Below, one piece after another: positions 1 through 7,620 of a stretch of DNA of 22,154 nucleotides. Position numbers and translations under genes: made by a program. Numbering within the stretch: the first letter of the stretch is position 1; each line of letters starts with the position of its first letter. The stretch comes from Saprospiraceae bacterium (GTDB taxonomy: Bacteria; Bacteroidota; Bacteroidia; Chitinophagales; Saprospiraceae). The notes under the pieces are model-generated. The model worked only from the letters and a program-made list of their open reading frames with translations, had not been told where the DNA came from and ran no database searches. The DNA lies in contig JAHDCE010000006.1 of assembly GCA_020630045.1 (NCBI GenBank), forward strand, positions 1 to 22,154, written 5' to 3'.

Positions 1-79
1 GGATTTTGTCATATTCCTTATTACAACATTGGCAAATATATTTGTCAATTCCGTTTTTAACGATTCGCTTTAGTTTCAT
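1..79 (-). CDS. Possible small Cys-containing protein, 5' fragment
   Basis: On the minus strand an ATG at 79 opens a frame that stays open to the window edge, giving 26 codons that begin MKLKRIVKNGIDKYICQCCN. The Cys-x-Cys-Cys group after a Lys/Arg-rich start loosely recalls the zinc-binding N-terminus of some transposases or small DNA-binding proteins. The fragment is too short to assign a family. The upstream region (80-281) is AT-rich with no clear promoter. It could be a chance frame. Confidence 0.3.
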   Translation of the reverse strand, partial: MKLKRIVKNGIDKYICQCCNKEYDKI

Positions 80-210
80 TTCAGAATTATTTCCAAGATA
101 GTGAGTAAGTGAAACCAAATGAAATAAAAAATAATCTTATAGTCATGTCAGTTGTTTTTGGATAAGTTCGTTTTTTGCTACTTACAGATACAATTGTAAA
201 ATAACGGTAC

Positions 211-236
211 TGACCCTAAAATCAAATTTTAGGTCA
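211..236 (-). terminator. Hairpin downstream of prfA, possible terminator
   Basis: The sequence folds into an 11-bp stem (left arm 211-222 with one bulged C at 216, right arm 226-236, three-base loop). It lies 46 bases past the prfA stop on the prfA strand. The T-tract after it is weak (GTTATTTTA, read on the minus strand), so termination is plausible but not certain. Confidence 0.35.
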
Positions 237-281
237 CACTCAATTTGTGATTTCTTCTCCCCGGATTTTCTTTTGAGTATA

Positions 282-1352
282 TCACCCCATTTCTCCCTCC
301 TTCAATTTACGAGCCGTTTCCGCAACAATCAATCCTTCGATGATTTGATCCAAATCACCACTGATGATTTTATCGAGCTTGTTGAGACTAAGATTGATGC
401 GATGATCCGTTACCCGGTTTTGGGGCCAATTGTAAGTCCTGATTTTATCCGAACGGTCACCACTACCTACAAGCGATTTCCTTTCCTTCTTCTGTTGATT
501 CAGAAACTCGCGCTCCCTTTCCGATCTGATTTTGTCAATCAATCGGTTCATTGCGATTTCCCGGTTCTTGATTTGAGACCGACCGTCCGTACTTTCTGCT
601 ACGATTCCGGTAGGGAGGTGAGTGAATCGAACACCGGATTCCGTTTTGTTTACGTGCTGTCCACCCGCACCGCTGGAGCGGAATGTATCCACTTTCAAAT
701 CGGCTTTGTTGATGTCGTAATCTTCCAATTCCATTTTAGGCATTACCGCCACTGTCGCAGCCGAAGTATGAACCCGTCCCTGTGATTCGGTTTTCGGTAC
801 ACGTTGTACACGATGCGCGCCCGATTCGAACTTCATACGACCGAAGACATCTTCGCCGCTGACTTCCAATACGATTTTATTATATCCTCCGACCGTTCCT
901 TCGTTAACCGTCAGGATTTCAGTCCGCCAGCCCAAGGTTTCGAAATATCTGGTATACATTTTATACAAATCTCCTGCAAACAAACTGGCTTCGTCACCAC
1001 CGGTTCCCGAGCGGATTTCAAAAATGATATCCTTGCTGTCTTCCGGGTCTTTGGGAATCAAAAGGACTTTGATTTCCTCTTCCAATTCAGTACGCCGAGC
1101 TTCCAATGACTCTAATTCCATCTGTGCCATTTCTCGCATTTCCTCATCGTCTTCCTCCAACATCTCCCGGGACGTTTCGATATTTCCCAAAAGGTCAGCA
1201 TATCTTTTGTAAGCATCTACCATCGGTTGTAGATCCTTGTACTCTTTATTTATTTTTTTGAATTGGTTCAAATCGGAAACGACGGAGGGGTCGGAGAGAC
1301 GTTCCTCTACATATTGATACCTTTCAAAAATAGCTTCTAATTTATCTAACAT
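282..1352 (-). CDS. prfA: Peptide chain release factor 1
   Basis: Class I release factor that reads UAA and UAG stop codons and triggers hydrolysis of peptidyl-tRNA on the ribosome. The 356-residue length is normal for RF1. The GGQ catalytic loop is at residues 230-232 within SSGAGGQHVNKTES. The codon-recognition tripeptide is of the RF1 P-x-T type, PKT at 186-188, not the SPF of RF2. The N-terminal domain 1 is helical and acidic (about 1-110). There is no in-frame stop or programmed frameshift of the kind found in prfB. The gene diverges from the cvpA-like gene across a 235-base gap, and a TACATTTG box (1415-1422) lies about 62 bases upstream of the ATG. I see nothing unusual in it; the identification is secure. 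Confidence 0.97.
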   Translation of the reverse strand: MLDKLEAIFERYQYVEERLSDPSVVSDLNQFKKINKEYKDLQPMVDAYKRYADLLGNIETSREMLEEDDEEMREMAQMELESLEARRTELEEEIKVLLIPKDPEDSKDIIFEIRSGTGGDEASLFAGDLYKMYTRYFETLGWRTEILTVNEGTVGGYNKIVLEVSGEDVFGRMKFESGAHRVQRVPKTESQGRVHTSAATVAVMPKMELEDYDINKADLKVDTFRSSGAGGQHVNKTESGVRFTHLPTGIVAESTDGRSQIKNREIAMNRLIDKIRSEREREFLNQQKKERKSLVGSGDRSDKIRTYNWPQNRVTDHRINLSLNKLDKIISGDLDQIIEGLIVAETARKLKEGEMG

Positions 1353-1414
1353 CGTTCCCGTATTATTTTTGATGACAAGCCGCTTTGAGTAGACTTATTC
1401 AATAAAAGATGCTG

Positions 1415-1422
1415 CAAATGTA
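1415..1422 (-). promoter_or_regulatory. Candidate prfA promoter -7 box
   Basis: Read on the minus strand this is TACATTTG, an exact match to the Bacteroidota -7 consensus TAnnTTTG, about 62 bases before the prfA ATG. No TTTG at the usual -33 distance is visible, so support rests on the -7 box and position only. Confidence 0.4.
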
Positions 1423-1439
1423 ACCAACATCCTCTTATC

Positions 1440-1469
1440 TTTGTCTAAGGGACAAAGTTAGTATTTTTG
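1440..1469 (+). promoter_or_regulatory. Candidate promoter for the cvpA-like gene
   Basis: TTTG at 1440-1443 is followed 18 bases later by TATTTTTG at 1462-1469, matching the Bacteroidota -33/-7 pattern (TTTG and TAnnTTTG). The start would lie about 115 bases before the ATG at 1588. A second exact -7 box, TATCTTTG, is at 1436-1443. The 7-bp inverted repeat CTTTGTC/GACAAAG (1439-1457) falls between the two elements. Confidence 0.45.
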
Positions 1470-1587
1470 TTCCCGGATAACATGCCTGATGGCTTGTTGT
1501 CTTCAAAATTATTGGGTCTCGTCCGCAATCCTTCGGATTTCGTCCGATTTTTATGAAGAGAATCACCCTTACGGGTAAATTGAATGT

Positions 1588-2208
1588 ATGATTGTTGATA
1601 TTGTATTGTTGGTCGTAGTGGGATATGGGTTCTATATGGGTTTTTCCAATGGGATCATTAAAACCATTTTTACGATTCTTTCAATTATGTTCGGTATACT
1701 GGCGACGGTCAATTTTTCCTCAGAAATGACGGATTTTCTCCAAGGGGCATTTAGTACCCGATCTCCGATTATGCCTTTTGTCGGTATCCTCGCCACTTTC
1801 GTCATTGCGATGGTCATCCTCAGGTTGATTGGCCGTCAAATCGAAAATCTTTTTCGCTCGGCGAATATTAATTTCATCAACCAGCTCGTTGGAGGTGTGG
1901 TGATGGGATTTTTATTTATTGTCCTATATAGCGTCCTTGTTTGGTTTTTTATGGAAGCCGGGTTATTGGACGAACAAATCGCAGAATCACGCACTTACCC
2001 CTATCTTAAAAGTGTACCCGCCCGTGCCAGTGTGGTATGGAAACAGGTTTCCCCTTCCGTCCAAGATTTTTGGTTTTACCTCAAAGATGCCTTCGAACAA
2101 CTCGACGGAGATAAGGTAAGGAGCATAGATGACTCCTTCCATATCGATGACTTCGGAGGTAGGGAAAGGGAAATCATTGACAGTACCGAACCGGATGGCG
2201 GACAATAA
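1588..2208 (+). CDS. CvpA family inner-membrane protein
   Basis: A 206-residue protein with four hydrophobic segments at about 2-20, 24-44, 61-83 and 98-122, then a charged soluble tail. The layout, and the glycines in the first segment (VVGYGFYMGFSNGI), match the CvpA family. That family was named from colicin V production in E. coli and is linked to envelope stress tolerance and a possible channel role; its molecular activity is not settled. The tail (about 125-206) is acidic and ends with a run of Asp/Glu/Arg. The start ATG is preceded by a small accc-TTAC-gggt hairpin (1565-1576). The next gene begins 11 bases after the stop, so the two are probably co-transcribed. Family assignment is good; function is inferred only at family level. 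Confidence 0.85.
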   Translation: MIVDIVLLVVVGYGFYMGFSNGIIKTIFTILSIMFGILATVNFSSEMTDFLQGAFSTRSPIMPFVGILATFVIAMVILRLIGRQIENLFRSANINFINQLVGGVVMGFLFIVLYSVLVWFFMEAGLLDEQIAESRTYPYLKSVPARASVVWKQVSPSVQDFWFYLKDAFEQLDGDKVRSIDDSFHIDDFGGREREIIDSTEPDGGQ

Positions 2209-2219
2209 ATGATGATCAT

Positions 2220-2777
2220 ATGCATTCGAAACAGCCCAAAAGGAAAATCGTCGGAAAATTGGAATGGGTGGCTATTATCGCCATTATTCTCCTAGTCGGA
2301 TACATGGTGTTAAACACCTTCGGAATCCATTTGGTGGAAACGACCGAAGAGACCCAAATGCACCAAAGGGCCACCGACCATAGGAATAAGACGGACTTCG
2401 TGCAGCACAAAATGGAAAATCAATTGGACAATGCTCGGGCCGAAAGACTTTTGTCCGGATTCGTGGAAGAACTTCAAGAAAAAGACGGGGAAAAACCCGG
2501 TGATGAAGACATGGAGTTTCTAAAAGAAATCGCTAAAAAATCGGGAATAGGGGAGACCGTCGAAAAGACGCAAAAAAGAATGGAGTGGCTTCATAAATCT
2601 TACAAAGCTTATCAAGCAGTCAAGGACTTCACCGGATCTCGCGGTGGTCGCGAAGGTGGTTCCGAACTAGAACGGCTCCTTGATGTACCCAAAGAACATA
2701 TTAAGAAATTTGACCGAAATAATCCCGCGACAAATGAATGGGCGGATTATATCTGGGAGCACCTGAAGGAAAGATAG
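2220..2777 (+). CDS. Single-pass membrane protein, unknown function
   Basis: I do not recognise the family of this 185-residue protein. It starts with a basic stretch (MHSKQPKRKIVGK), followed by one membrane segment at about 16-35 (VAIIAIILLVGYMVL). A hydrophilic, highly charged, mostly helical region runs to the C-terminus (about 40-185). The topology is N-in, with the large charged domain in the periplasm, if the positive-inside rule holds. It has no cysteine and no obvious catalytic motif. It lies 11 bases downstream of the CvpA-like gene, so the two may work together at the inner membrane. The ATGs at 2209 and 2212 are in other frames, so the start at 2220 is the only sensible one. Confidence 0.7.
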   Translation: MHSKQPKRKIVGKLEWVAIIAIILLVGYMVLNTFGIHLVETTEETQMHQRATDHRNKTDFVQHKMENQLDNARAERLLSGFVEELQEKDGEKPGDEDMEFLKEIAKKSGIGETVEKTQKRMEWLHKSYKAYQAVKDFTGSRGGREGGSELERLLDVPKEHIKKFDRNNPATNEWADYIWEHLKER

Positions 2778-2860
2778 CCGCTTAGTACTTTTTACACAGT
2801 GTACTTAATTACTAATTTTCAATTTTTGAATATAACTCCAACTGTAATTCCTCAAAAGAT

Positions 2861-2868
2861 TATCTTTG
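2861..2868 (+). promoter_or_regulatory. Candidate lpxC/fabZ promoter -7 box
   Basis: TATCTTTG is an exact TAnnTTTG match, 62 bases before the lpxC/fabZ ATG, in the 153-base gap after the preceding gene. No convincing -33 TTTG is present at the standard spacing. Confidence 0.45.
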
Positions 2869-2882
2869 CCGCTGAATAGCAC

Positions 2883-2913
2883 GGGTTTGTTTTCTCAATA
2901 GAGAAAATAACCC
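2883..2913 (+). promoter_or_regulatory. Leader hairpin upstream of lpxC/fabZ
   Basis: The putative 5' leader contains a hairpin: GGGTT (2883-2887) pairs with AACCC (2909-2913) and TTTTCTC (2890-2896) pairs with GAGAAAA (2901-2907) around an AATA loop, with a small internal loop. It ends 17 bases before the ATG, close enough to affect ribosome loading. No regulator is known to me. Confidence 0.35.
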
Positions 2914-2930
2914 TAAAAACCATCCGCTAC

Positions 2931-4325
2931 ATGAAGCAGCAAACACTGAAAACTGAAATCACTTTAGAAGGCGTCGGTCTACATACCGGACAAAAAGTCG
3001 CCTTGCGTGTTTTACCCGCCAAAGCTAATCACGGGTTGAAATTTCGGCGTATCGATTTAGAAGACGCCCCCGCCGTGCTTGCGGATGTTCAAAATGTGAT
3101 TTCAACCAATAGGAGTACGACCATTGGCAAAGGAAATGTTCAAATTTCGACAGTCGAACACTTGCTAGCTGCTTTGTCCGCCAATGGGATCAGTAATGCA
3201 TCCATTGAACTCAATGGCCCCGAAGTCCCGATTTTGGACGGAAGCTCCGCACCATTTTACCAGGCCATCCTGTCAGCCGGCGTAGAATCCCAAGAAGAAG
3301 ACTTGGAGCCTCTGGTCATAGAAGACCCCGAATATTACGTGGATGAAGAAACGGGTAGTGAAATCACCTTGCTCCCGTCCGATGAATTTGAATTGACGGC
3401 CATGATTGACTTCGATTCTGAAGTCGTGGGATTACAATACGCCAATTATAATTCCAAGGTGGATTTTGGAAAGGATATTGCTTCCGCTAGAACTTTCGTT
3501 TTCCTACATGATCTTTGCTTATTGCTCAAGCACGATTTAGTGAAGGGCGGAAGTCTTGACAATGCAGTGGTATTCGTAGAACAGCTACCCGAAAAAAGCG
3601 AATTGCAGCAAATCGCCCAAGCTTTTGGCGAAGCGGAAATCAAAGTCGAACCGGGAAGCATTCTCAATAAAGGAGGATTGCATTTTGAAAATGAACCTGC
3701 ACGCCACAAACTGCTTGACCTTATAGGGGATTTGTCCTTGGTCGGCGCTCCCATTCAAGGCAAGGTCATCATCAAAAAACCGGGGCATACGGCCAATGTC
3801 AACCTTGGTAAAATACTGAAGGCCAAGTTGCGCAAACAACGCAAATTGCGAGGGATTCCTAAATACGACCCTTCAAAAGATCCCATTTACAACGTTACCG
3901 AAATCGCTTCAAAATTACCACATAGATATCCGTTTTTGTTGGTAGACAAGATTATCGAGCTTTCTGACAAACATGTCGTCGGGGTCAAGAATGTTACTTT
4001 TAATGAACACTTCTTTCAAGGCCATTTCCCGAATAATCCGGTGATGCCGGGTGTTCTTCAGATTGAAGCCTTGGCCCAAACCGGCGGTATCTTAGCTTTG
4101 TCTACAGTTCCTGACCCCGAAAATTGGGATACTTACTTCCTTAAAATGAATGATGTCAAGTTCAAAAAGAAAGTGGTGCCCGGTGATACTTTGATTTTTA
4201 AAATGGAACTCTTAAAACCCATTCGTCGCGGCATCGTCAATATGTTTGGACGTGCTTATGTCGGAGATGCCATCGTATCAGAAGGAGAGTTGACCGCCCA
4301 AATTGTTAGACGGCAAGTGGATTAA
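2931..4325 (+). CDS. lpxC/fabZ: Bifunctional LpxC deacetylase / FabZ dehydratase
   Basis: A fused enzyme of 464 residues. The N-terminal part (about 1-305) is LpxC, the zinc deacetylase for UDP-3-O-acyl-GlcNAc that commits the cell to lipid A synthesis. Its zinc ligands are visible: H77 in STVEHLLAAL, and H259 and D263 in ARHKLLDLIGD, with E76 as the likely base and H286 in KPGHTANV. The C-terminal part (about 315-464) is FabZ, 3-hydroxyacyl-ACP dehydratase, with LPHRYPFLLVDK and the catalytic H365 and E379 in QGHFPNNPVMPGVLQIEA. This fusion is characteristic of Bacteroidota and related phyla. It may couple use of 3-hydroxyacyl-ACP between lipid A and fatty-acid synthesis. The ABC ATPase gene starts 3 bases after its stop. 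All key residues are present. Confidence 0.97.
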   Translation: MKQQTLKTEITLEGVGLHTGQKVALRVLPAKANHGLKFRRIDLEDAPAVLADVQNVISTNRSTTIGKGNVQISTVEHLLAALSANGISNASIELNGPEVPILDGSSAPFYQAILSAGVESQEEDLEPLVIEDPEYYVDEETGSEITLLPSDEFELTAMIDFDSEVVGLQYANYNSKVDFGKDIASARTFVFLHDLCLLLKHDLVKGGSLDNAVVFVEQLPEKSELQQIAQAFGEAEIKVEPGSILNKGGLHFENEPARHKLLDLIGDLSLVGAPIQGKVIIKKPGHTANVNLGKILKAKLRKQRKLRGIPKYDPSKDPIYNVTEIASKLPHRYPFLLVDKIIELSDKHVVGVKNVTFNEHFFQGHFPNNPVMPGVLQIEALAQTGGILALSTVPDPENWDTYFLKMNDVKFKKKVVPGDTLIFKMELLKPIRRGIVNMFGRAYVGDAIVSEGELTAQIVRRQVD

Positions 4326-4328
4326 ACT

Positions 4329-4961
4329 ATGGAGGTGTCACTCAATGGAGTCGGTAAACGGTTCCGACATGAATGGATTTTCCGAAAATTGGACTACACC
4401 TTGAACGAAGGGGGAAAGTATGCCATTCAAGGGCCGAACGGTTCGGGAAAATCAACACTCCTTAAGGTCTTGTGCGGACACCTGACTCCCACAAAAGGGC
4501 AGGTCGTATTTTTTAAAAATGGCCAACCGGTCGGAGCGGATCAAGCATTTCAAAATATCAGTTTCGCAGCTCCTTATATCGAATTGATCGAGGAGTTTTC
4601 ACTGCAAGAAATGATTGATTTTCATTTCTCATTCAAATCCATATTACCCGTTCTCCGAGGAAAAGAAATTTTTAATCAATTGGATTTGCCAAAATCAGCT
4701 CGAAAAAAAGACCTGAAATTTTTCTCCTCGGGTATGAAGCAAAGGGTCAAAATCGGGTTGTCTATCCTGTCGGATACTTCCTTGGTACTATTGGATGAAC
4801 CCGGAACCAATTTGGATGAAAAAGGAGTCGCTTGGTACTTGGATTTAGTGAGTCGATACAGCGATAACCGTACCTTTGTCGTTGCATCCAATGTGGAAGC
4901 GGACTTCTCTTTTTGCTCCGAACAATTGGATATCAAAACCTATAAATCCTCAAAAAAATAA
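4329..4961 (+). CDS. ABC transporter ATP-binding protein, atypical
   Basis: A 210-residue stand-alone ATPase subunit. Walker A is at 35-42 (GPNGSGKS) and Walker B with its glutamate at 152-157 (LVLLDE). The signature region reads FSSGMKQR (131-139) in place of LSGGQ. Two standard elements look altered: the Q-loop position carries FAAPYIEL with no Gln, and the H-loop segment reads VVASNVEAD with no His. No permease gene is adjacent, so the membrane partner, if any, is elsewhere. The gene starts 3 bases after lpxC/fabZ and is surely in the same transcript, which hints at an envelope or lipid link. ATP binding is very likely; transport activity and substrate are unknown. Confidence 0.88.
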   Translation: MEVSLNGVGKRFRHEWIFRKLDYTLNEGGKYAIQGPNGSGKSTLLKVLCGHLTPTKGQVVFFKNGQPVGADQAFQNISFAAPYIELIEEFSLQEMIDFHFSFKSILPVLRGKEIFNQLDLPKSARKKDLKFFSSGMKQRVKIGLSILSDTSLVLLDEPGTNLDEKGVAWYLDLVSRYSDNRTFVVASNVEADFSFCSEQLDIKTYKSSKK

Positions 4962-5056
4962 GAGGCATTTTACTCCCCATGCAATATTTAACTCCTTCTC
5001 CACACTCCAAACTGTGAATAACCGTTACCAATGCAGGAATTTAAACGGTTGAGTAT

Positions 5057-5064
5057 TACCTTCG
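5057..5064 (+). promoter_or_regulatory. Weak candidate -7 box
   Basis: TACCTTCG is one base from TAnnTTTG. It lies in the 236-base gap between the ABC ATPase and the 749-residue exported protein, about 134 bases before the ATG. The same octamer occurs at 15514-15521, upstream of another PD40 gene. No -33 element is seen. Confidence 0.25.
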
Positions 5065-5086
5065 CAGTTTGATTGATTGACTTCAT

Positions 5087-5106
5087 ATTTTCCCTTACGG
5101 GAAAAT
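5087..5106 (+). promoter_or_regulatory. Perfect hairpin in the leader of the 749-residue protein gene
   Basis: ATTTTCCC (5087-5094) and GGGAAAAT (5099-5106) form a perfect 8-bp stem with a TTAC loop. No T-tract follows, so it is not a standard terminator. The core CCCTTACGGG also occurs at 1566-1575, just before the cvpA-like ATG. Confidence 0.35.
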
Positions 5107-5197
5107 GACAAAACGGACAACCCTCCGGAAGAAATGAGAATTGATATTTATTTCATTTCTACCACAACACTGGATTGTTAGACTAAAACACTGATGT

Positions 5198-7447
5198 ATG
5201 ATGCGGCTTCGTACCTGTTGGATGAGCTTGATTTTTGGGTTGATTTTCTTTTCTTCTACGGCACAGACTCCCGAACAAATACGAGAGTTGGCGGATATCT
5301 ATTTTAAACATGGTAAATACCAAGATGCCGTTAATGAATACCTCAAATACCAAAAGGAACAACCGAAGGATTATTCCATAAAATATAAAGCCGGTGCTTG
5401 CTTTTTCGAATTAGGTGATTTGAAACAAGCGGAACAATATCTTTCCTTCGCAGCTACAAGGAAGGAAAGTGATAAGATGACTTGGTTTTACCTAGGACGA
5501 CTTTACCAAGACAAAATGCAGTTTCGCGAAGCCATTCGTTATTACAAAAGATACATTTCCGAAACATCAAAAGGTAAAGGCGAACGGGCGACTGCAAAAC
5601 ATTACATCAAGCAATGTGCGGCCGGTTTAAAACTGAAATATCTGACACCGCCCGCTATCGTAGATAATGTAGGGGCGACGATTAATGATAAAGGAGATGA
5701 ATTATCTCCGGTTCTCCACCCCAAACATTCCAACCGGTTTTTCTTTTCTTCAGCGAGGAAAGGTAATCAAGGAGGTCTAATGGATCTTATGGGAGGTCGG
5801 GATGAAATTCTCGGAAAATATAAAACGGACATTTTCTCTACCGGCCAGCGAAATGGTATTTGGGAAGTGCCTGAACCCATAGAACGATTGGTCAACAGTT
5901 CGAGAAATGAAGTCATGCACGGTATTTCCGATAACGGACAAGTAATGTTCTACTACAAAGGAAAGAGGTATGGAGATGGATTTATTTACACGGATTCTTT
6001 AATGTCCCCCATCAAGACAGGATTTCCGAAAGAATTTAAATCTCCCATCAGGATTAAAGAAGGAGATGCCTCCCCGTTTTTCTTCAATGATTCCATCATT
6101 GTTTATGCTTCCAAAAAGCAAGGAGGACAAGGAGGATTGGATTTATATATCACCCAAAGAATCCAACAAAAATATTGGACTCAGCCCCAAAACTTAGGAG
6201 ACGAAATTAATGGGCCAAATGACGAAATTTCTCCCTTTCTTTCTAAAGATGGAAGGACTCTTTATTTCAGTTCGAATAGAGCCAACAGTCTGGGCGGCTT
6301 CGATATTTTTATGTCAAAATTTGATGACAACACTGGTAAATGGTCAACGCCCGAAAACATGGGGGCACCAATAAACTCCACTCGTGACGATGTGGATTTT
6401 GTTCTATCCCCTGATGGATTGAAAGCCTATTTTTGTTCAGATCGCGTAGGAGGTATCGGAGGATTTGATATCTACAGCGCTTATTTCAAATCCGTTCAAA
6501 GAGCGATGCTAGCCTCGTCGGATCCTGTTATCTTCACCATGGTCGGTAAGCCGAGTGGTACGTCTCCTTCAGGGACATTGGTAAATACAGGTAACCATTC
6601 ATCATCCGGTGGCGCTATGACCGGTGGGAATTCATCTGAGGAGGACAAGGGCCCCGGGGTTTATGACCAAACGGATTACACGGGAATTCCTGATAGTGAA
6701 ATACAAAAAATTGAAATCGAAGACCTGATGTATCAAGGAGAAAATATCCTCACCGAAGAAAACATCAGGCATCTTCAGCAAGTCCTTGAAGTGGCGAATA
6801 GATACCCCAAGGCGATTATAGAATTATCAGGTCACGCGGACGATACCGACCCTGAAAAATTTAGGGTTTATTTTTCATTTATGAAAACCCTTCAAGTTTA
6901 CGACTATTTGGTACAACAAGGGGTTAATCCCAATAACATGATTATTCGCGGATGCGGTTCTTCGTTCCCGGCTGCCAAAAACGTCAATTCTGATGGTTCA
7001 CCAAGCCGATTCGGTAAAAAATGGAACAAGGCCATCGCCATCAGGATATTGAATATTCATGACAAACGTCTGAAAATCGTAAAATCCGAATCATCTATTC
7101 CAGAATCCGTCAAATTGAATTCTCGTAAAGAATACGAATCAAGCCAGTCCGGCTTGATTTATAAGGTACAAGTGGCGGCCTTGCCGGGAATGTTTGAAAG
7201 CGATCTCCTTGTCAAACACAAGGGAGCTTTGGTTGAAAGAAAAGGCAAACAACAACAACTGAGGTATCTTATCGGAATGTCTTACTCATTCAGTTCCGCC
7301 AAGTCTCTGGCCAACCAACTCAAGCGGGATGGTGTGCTAGAGCCTTATATCATCGCCTATGTCAATGGAGTCAGAATCGATCCCTTATCTGCCGAAAAGT
7401 ACAAAAAGAAATACCCGGACTTAAAAAATTATTTAGGAGGGTTTTAG
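5198..7447 (+). CDS. Exported TPR/PD40 protein with degenerate OmpA and SPOR-like domains
   Basis: 749 residues. A signal peptide (about 1-22, ending SSTAQ) is followed by TPR-like helices (about 26-145) and a PD40/WD40-like beta-propeller (about 160-430), with blades such as DEISPFLSKDGRTLYFSS and DDVDFVLSPDGLKAYFCS. A Gly/Ser/Thr-rich linker (about 448-485) leads to an OmpA C-terminal-like domain (about 500-620) and a SPOR-like tail (about 652-722, YKVQVAALPG). The OmpA domain keeps an Asp in GHAD (548), but the Arg of the usual LSxxRA motif is Lys563 in FSFMKT, and the NRR motif reads NKA. Peptidoglycan binding by this domain is therefore doubtful, and SPOR may take over. The architecture recalls PorE of type IX secretion. 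A periplasmic scaffold role is inferred. Confidence 0.85.
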   Translation: MMRLRTCWMSLIFGLIFFSSTAQTPEQIRELADIYFKHGKYQDAVNEYLKYQKEQPKDYSIKYKAGACFFELGDLKQAEQYLSFAATRKESDKMTWFYLGRLYQDKMQFREAIRYYKRYISETSKGKGERATAKHYIKQCAAGLKLKYLTPPAIVDNVGATINDKGDELSPVLHPKHSNRFFFSSARKGNQGGLMDLMGGRDEILGKYKTDIFSTGQRNGIWEVPEPIERLVNSSRNEVMHGISDNGQVMFYYKGKRYGDGFIYTDSLMSPIKTGFPKEFKSPIRIKEGDASPFFFNDSIIVYASKKQGGQGGLDLYITQRIQQKYWTQPQNLGDEINGPNDEISPFLSKDGRTLYFSSNRANSLGGFDIFMSKFDDNTGKWSTPENMGAPINSTRDDVDFVLSPDGLKAYFCSDRVGGIGGFDIYSAYFKSVQRAMLASSDPVIFTMVGKPSGTSPSGTLVNTGNHSSSGGAMTGGNSSEEDKGPGVYDQTDYTGIPDSEIQKIEIEDLMYQGENILTEENIRHLQQVLEVANRYPKAIIELSGHADDTDPEKFRVYFSFMKTLQVYDYLVQQGVNPNNMIIRGCGSSFPAAKNVNSDGSPSRFGKKWNKAIAIRILNIHDKRLKIVKSESSIPESVKLNSRKEYESSQSGLIYKVQVAALPGMFESDLLVKHKGALVERKGKQQQLRYLIGMSYSFSSAKSLANQLKRDGVLEPYIIAYVNGVRIDPLSAEKYKKKYPDLKNYLGGF

Positions 7448-7452
7448 TCATA

Positions 7453-7617
7453 AGACATTATTACGAATTGTTTTTTATGAGAGCTAGAATTAGAGATTTT
7501 ATTCTCAATTGATGAATGCACGGAATCTGGTAGCCGTAGCTACCATGATGAGTACATGAAGAAGAGTGAGGATGAAAGATCAATTATAGCCATACAATCT
7601 AATTCGTAATAATGTCT
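7453..7617. repeat. 165-nt imperfect palindrome with 17-bp terminal inverted repeats
   Basis: AGACATTATTACGAATT (7453-7469) is perfectly inverted at 7601-7617. The centre holds a perfect 7-bp hairpin, TGGTAGC-CGTA-GCTACCA (about 7530-7547), and the arms between are loosely complementary. It fills the gap between two convergent genes (stop codons at 7447 and 7621) and could act as a bidirectional terminator. Its size and centre resemble the elements at 15281-15442 and 21031-21191, but its terminal repeat is different. Confidence 0.7.
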
Positions 7618-7620
7618 ATT

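Noticed and set aside
273..785. Plus-strand open frame of 170 codons opposite prfA
   Set aside because: It lies fully antisense to prfA, whose protein is well conserved; the translated sequence has no recognisable domain. The same applies to 804-1109 and 1024-1212.
282..1352. Release factor 2 (prfB) as an alternative
   Set aside because: The tripeptide is P-x-T type (PKT), not SPF, and there is no frameshift site near the start.
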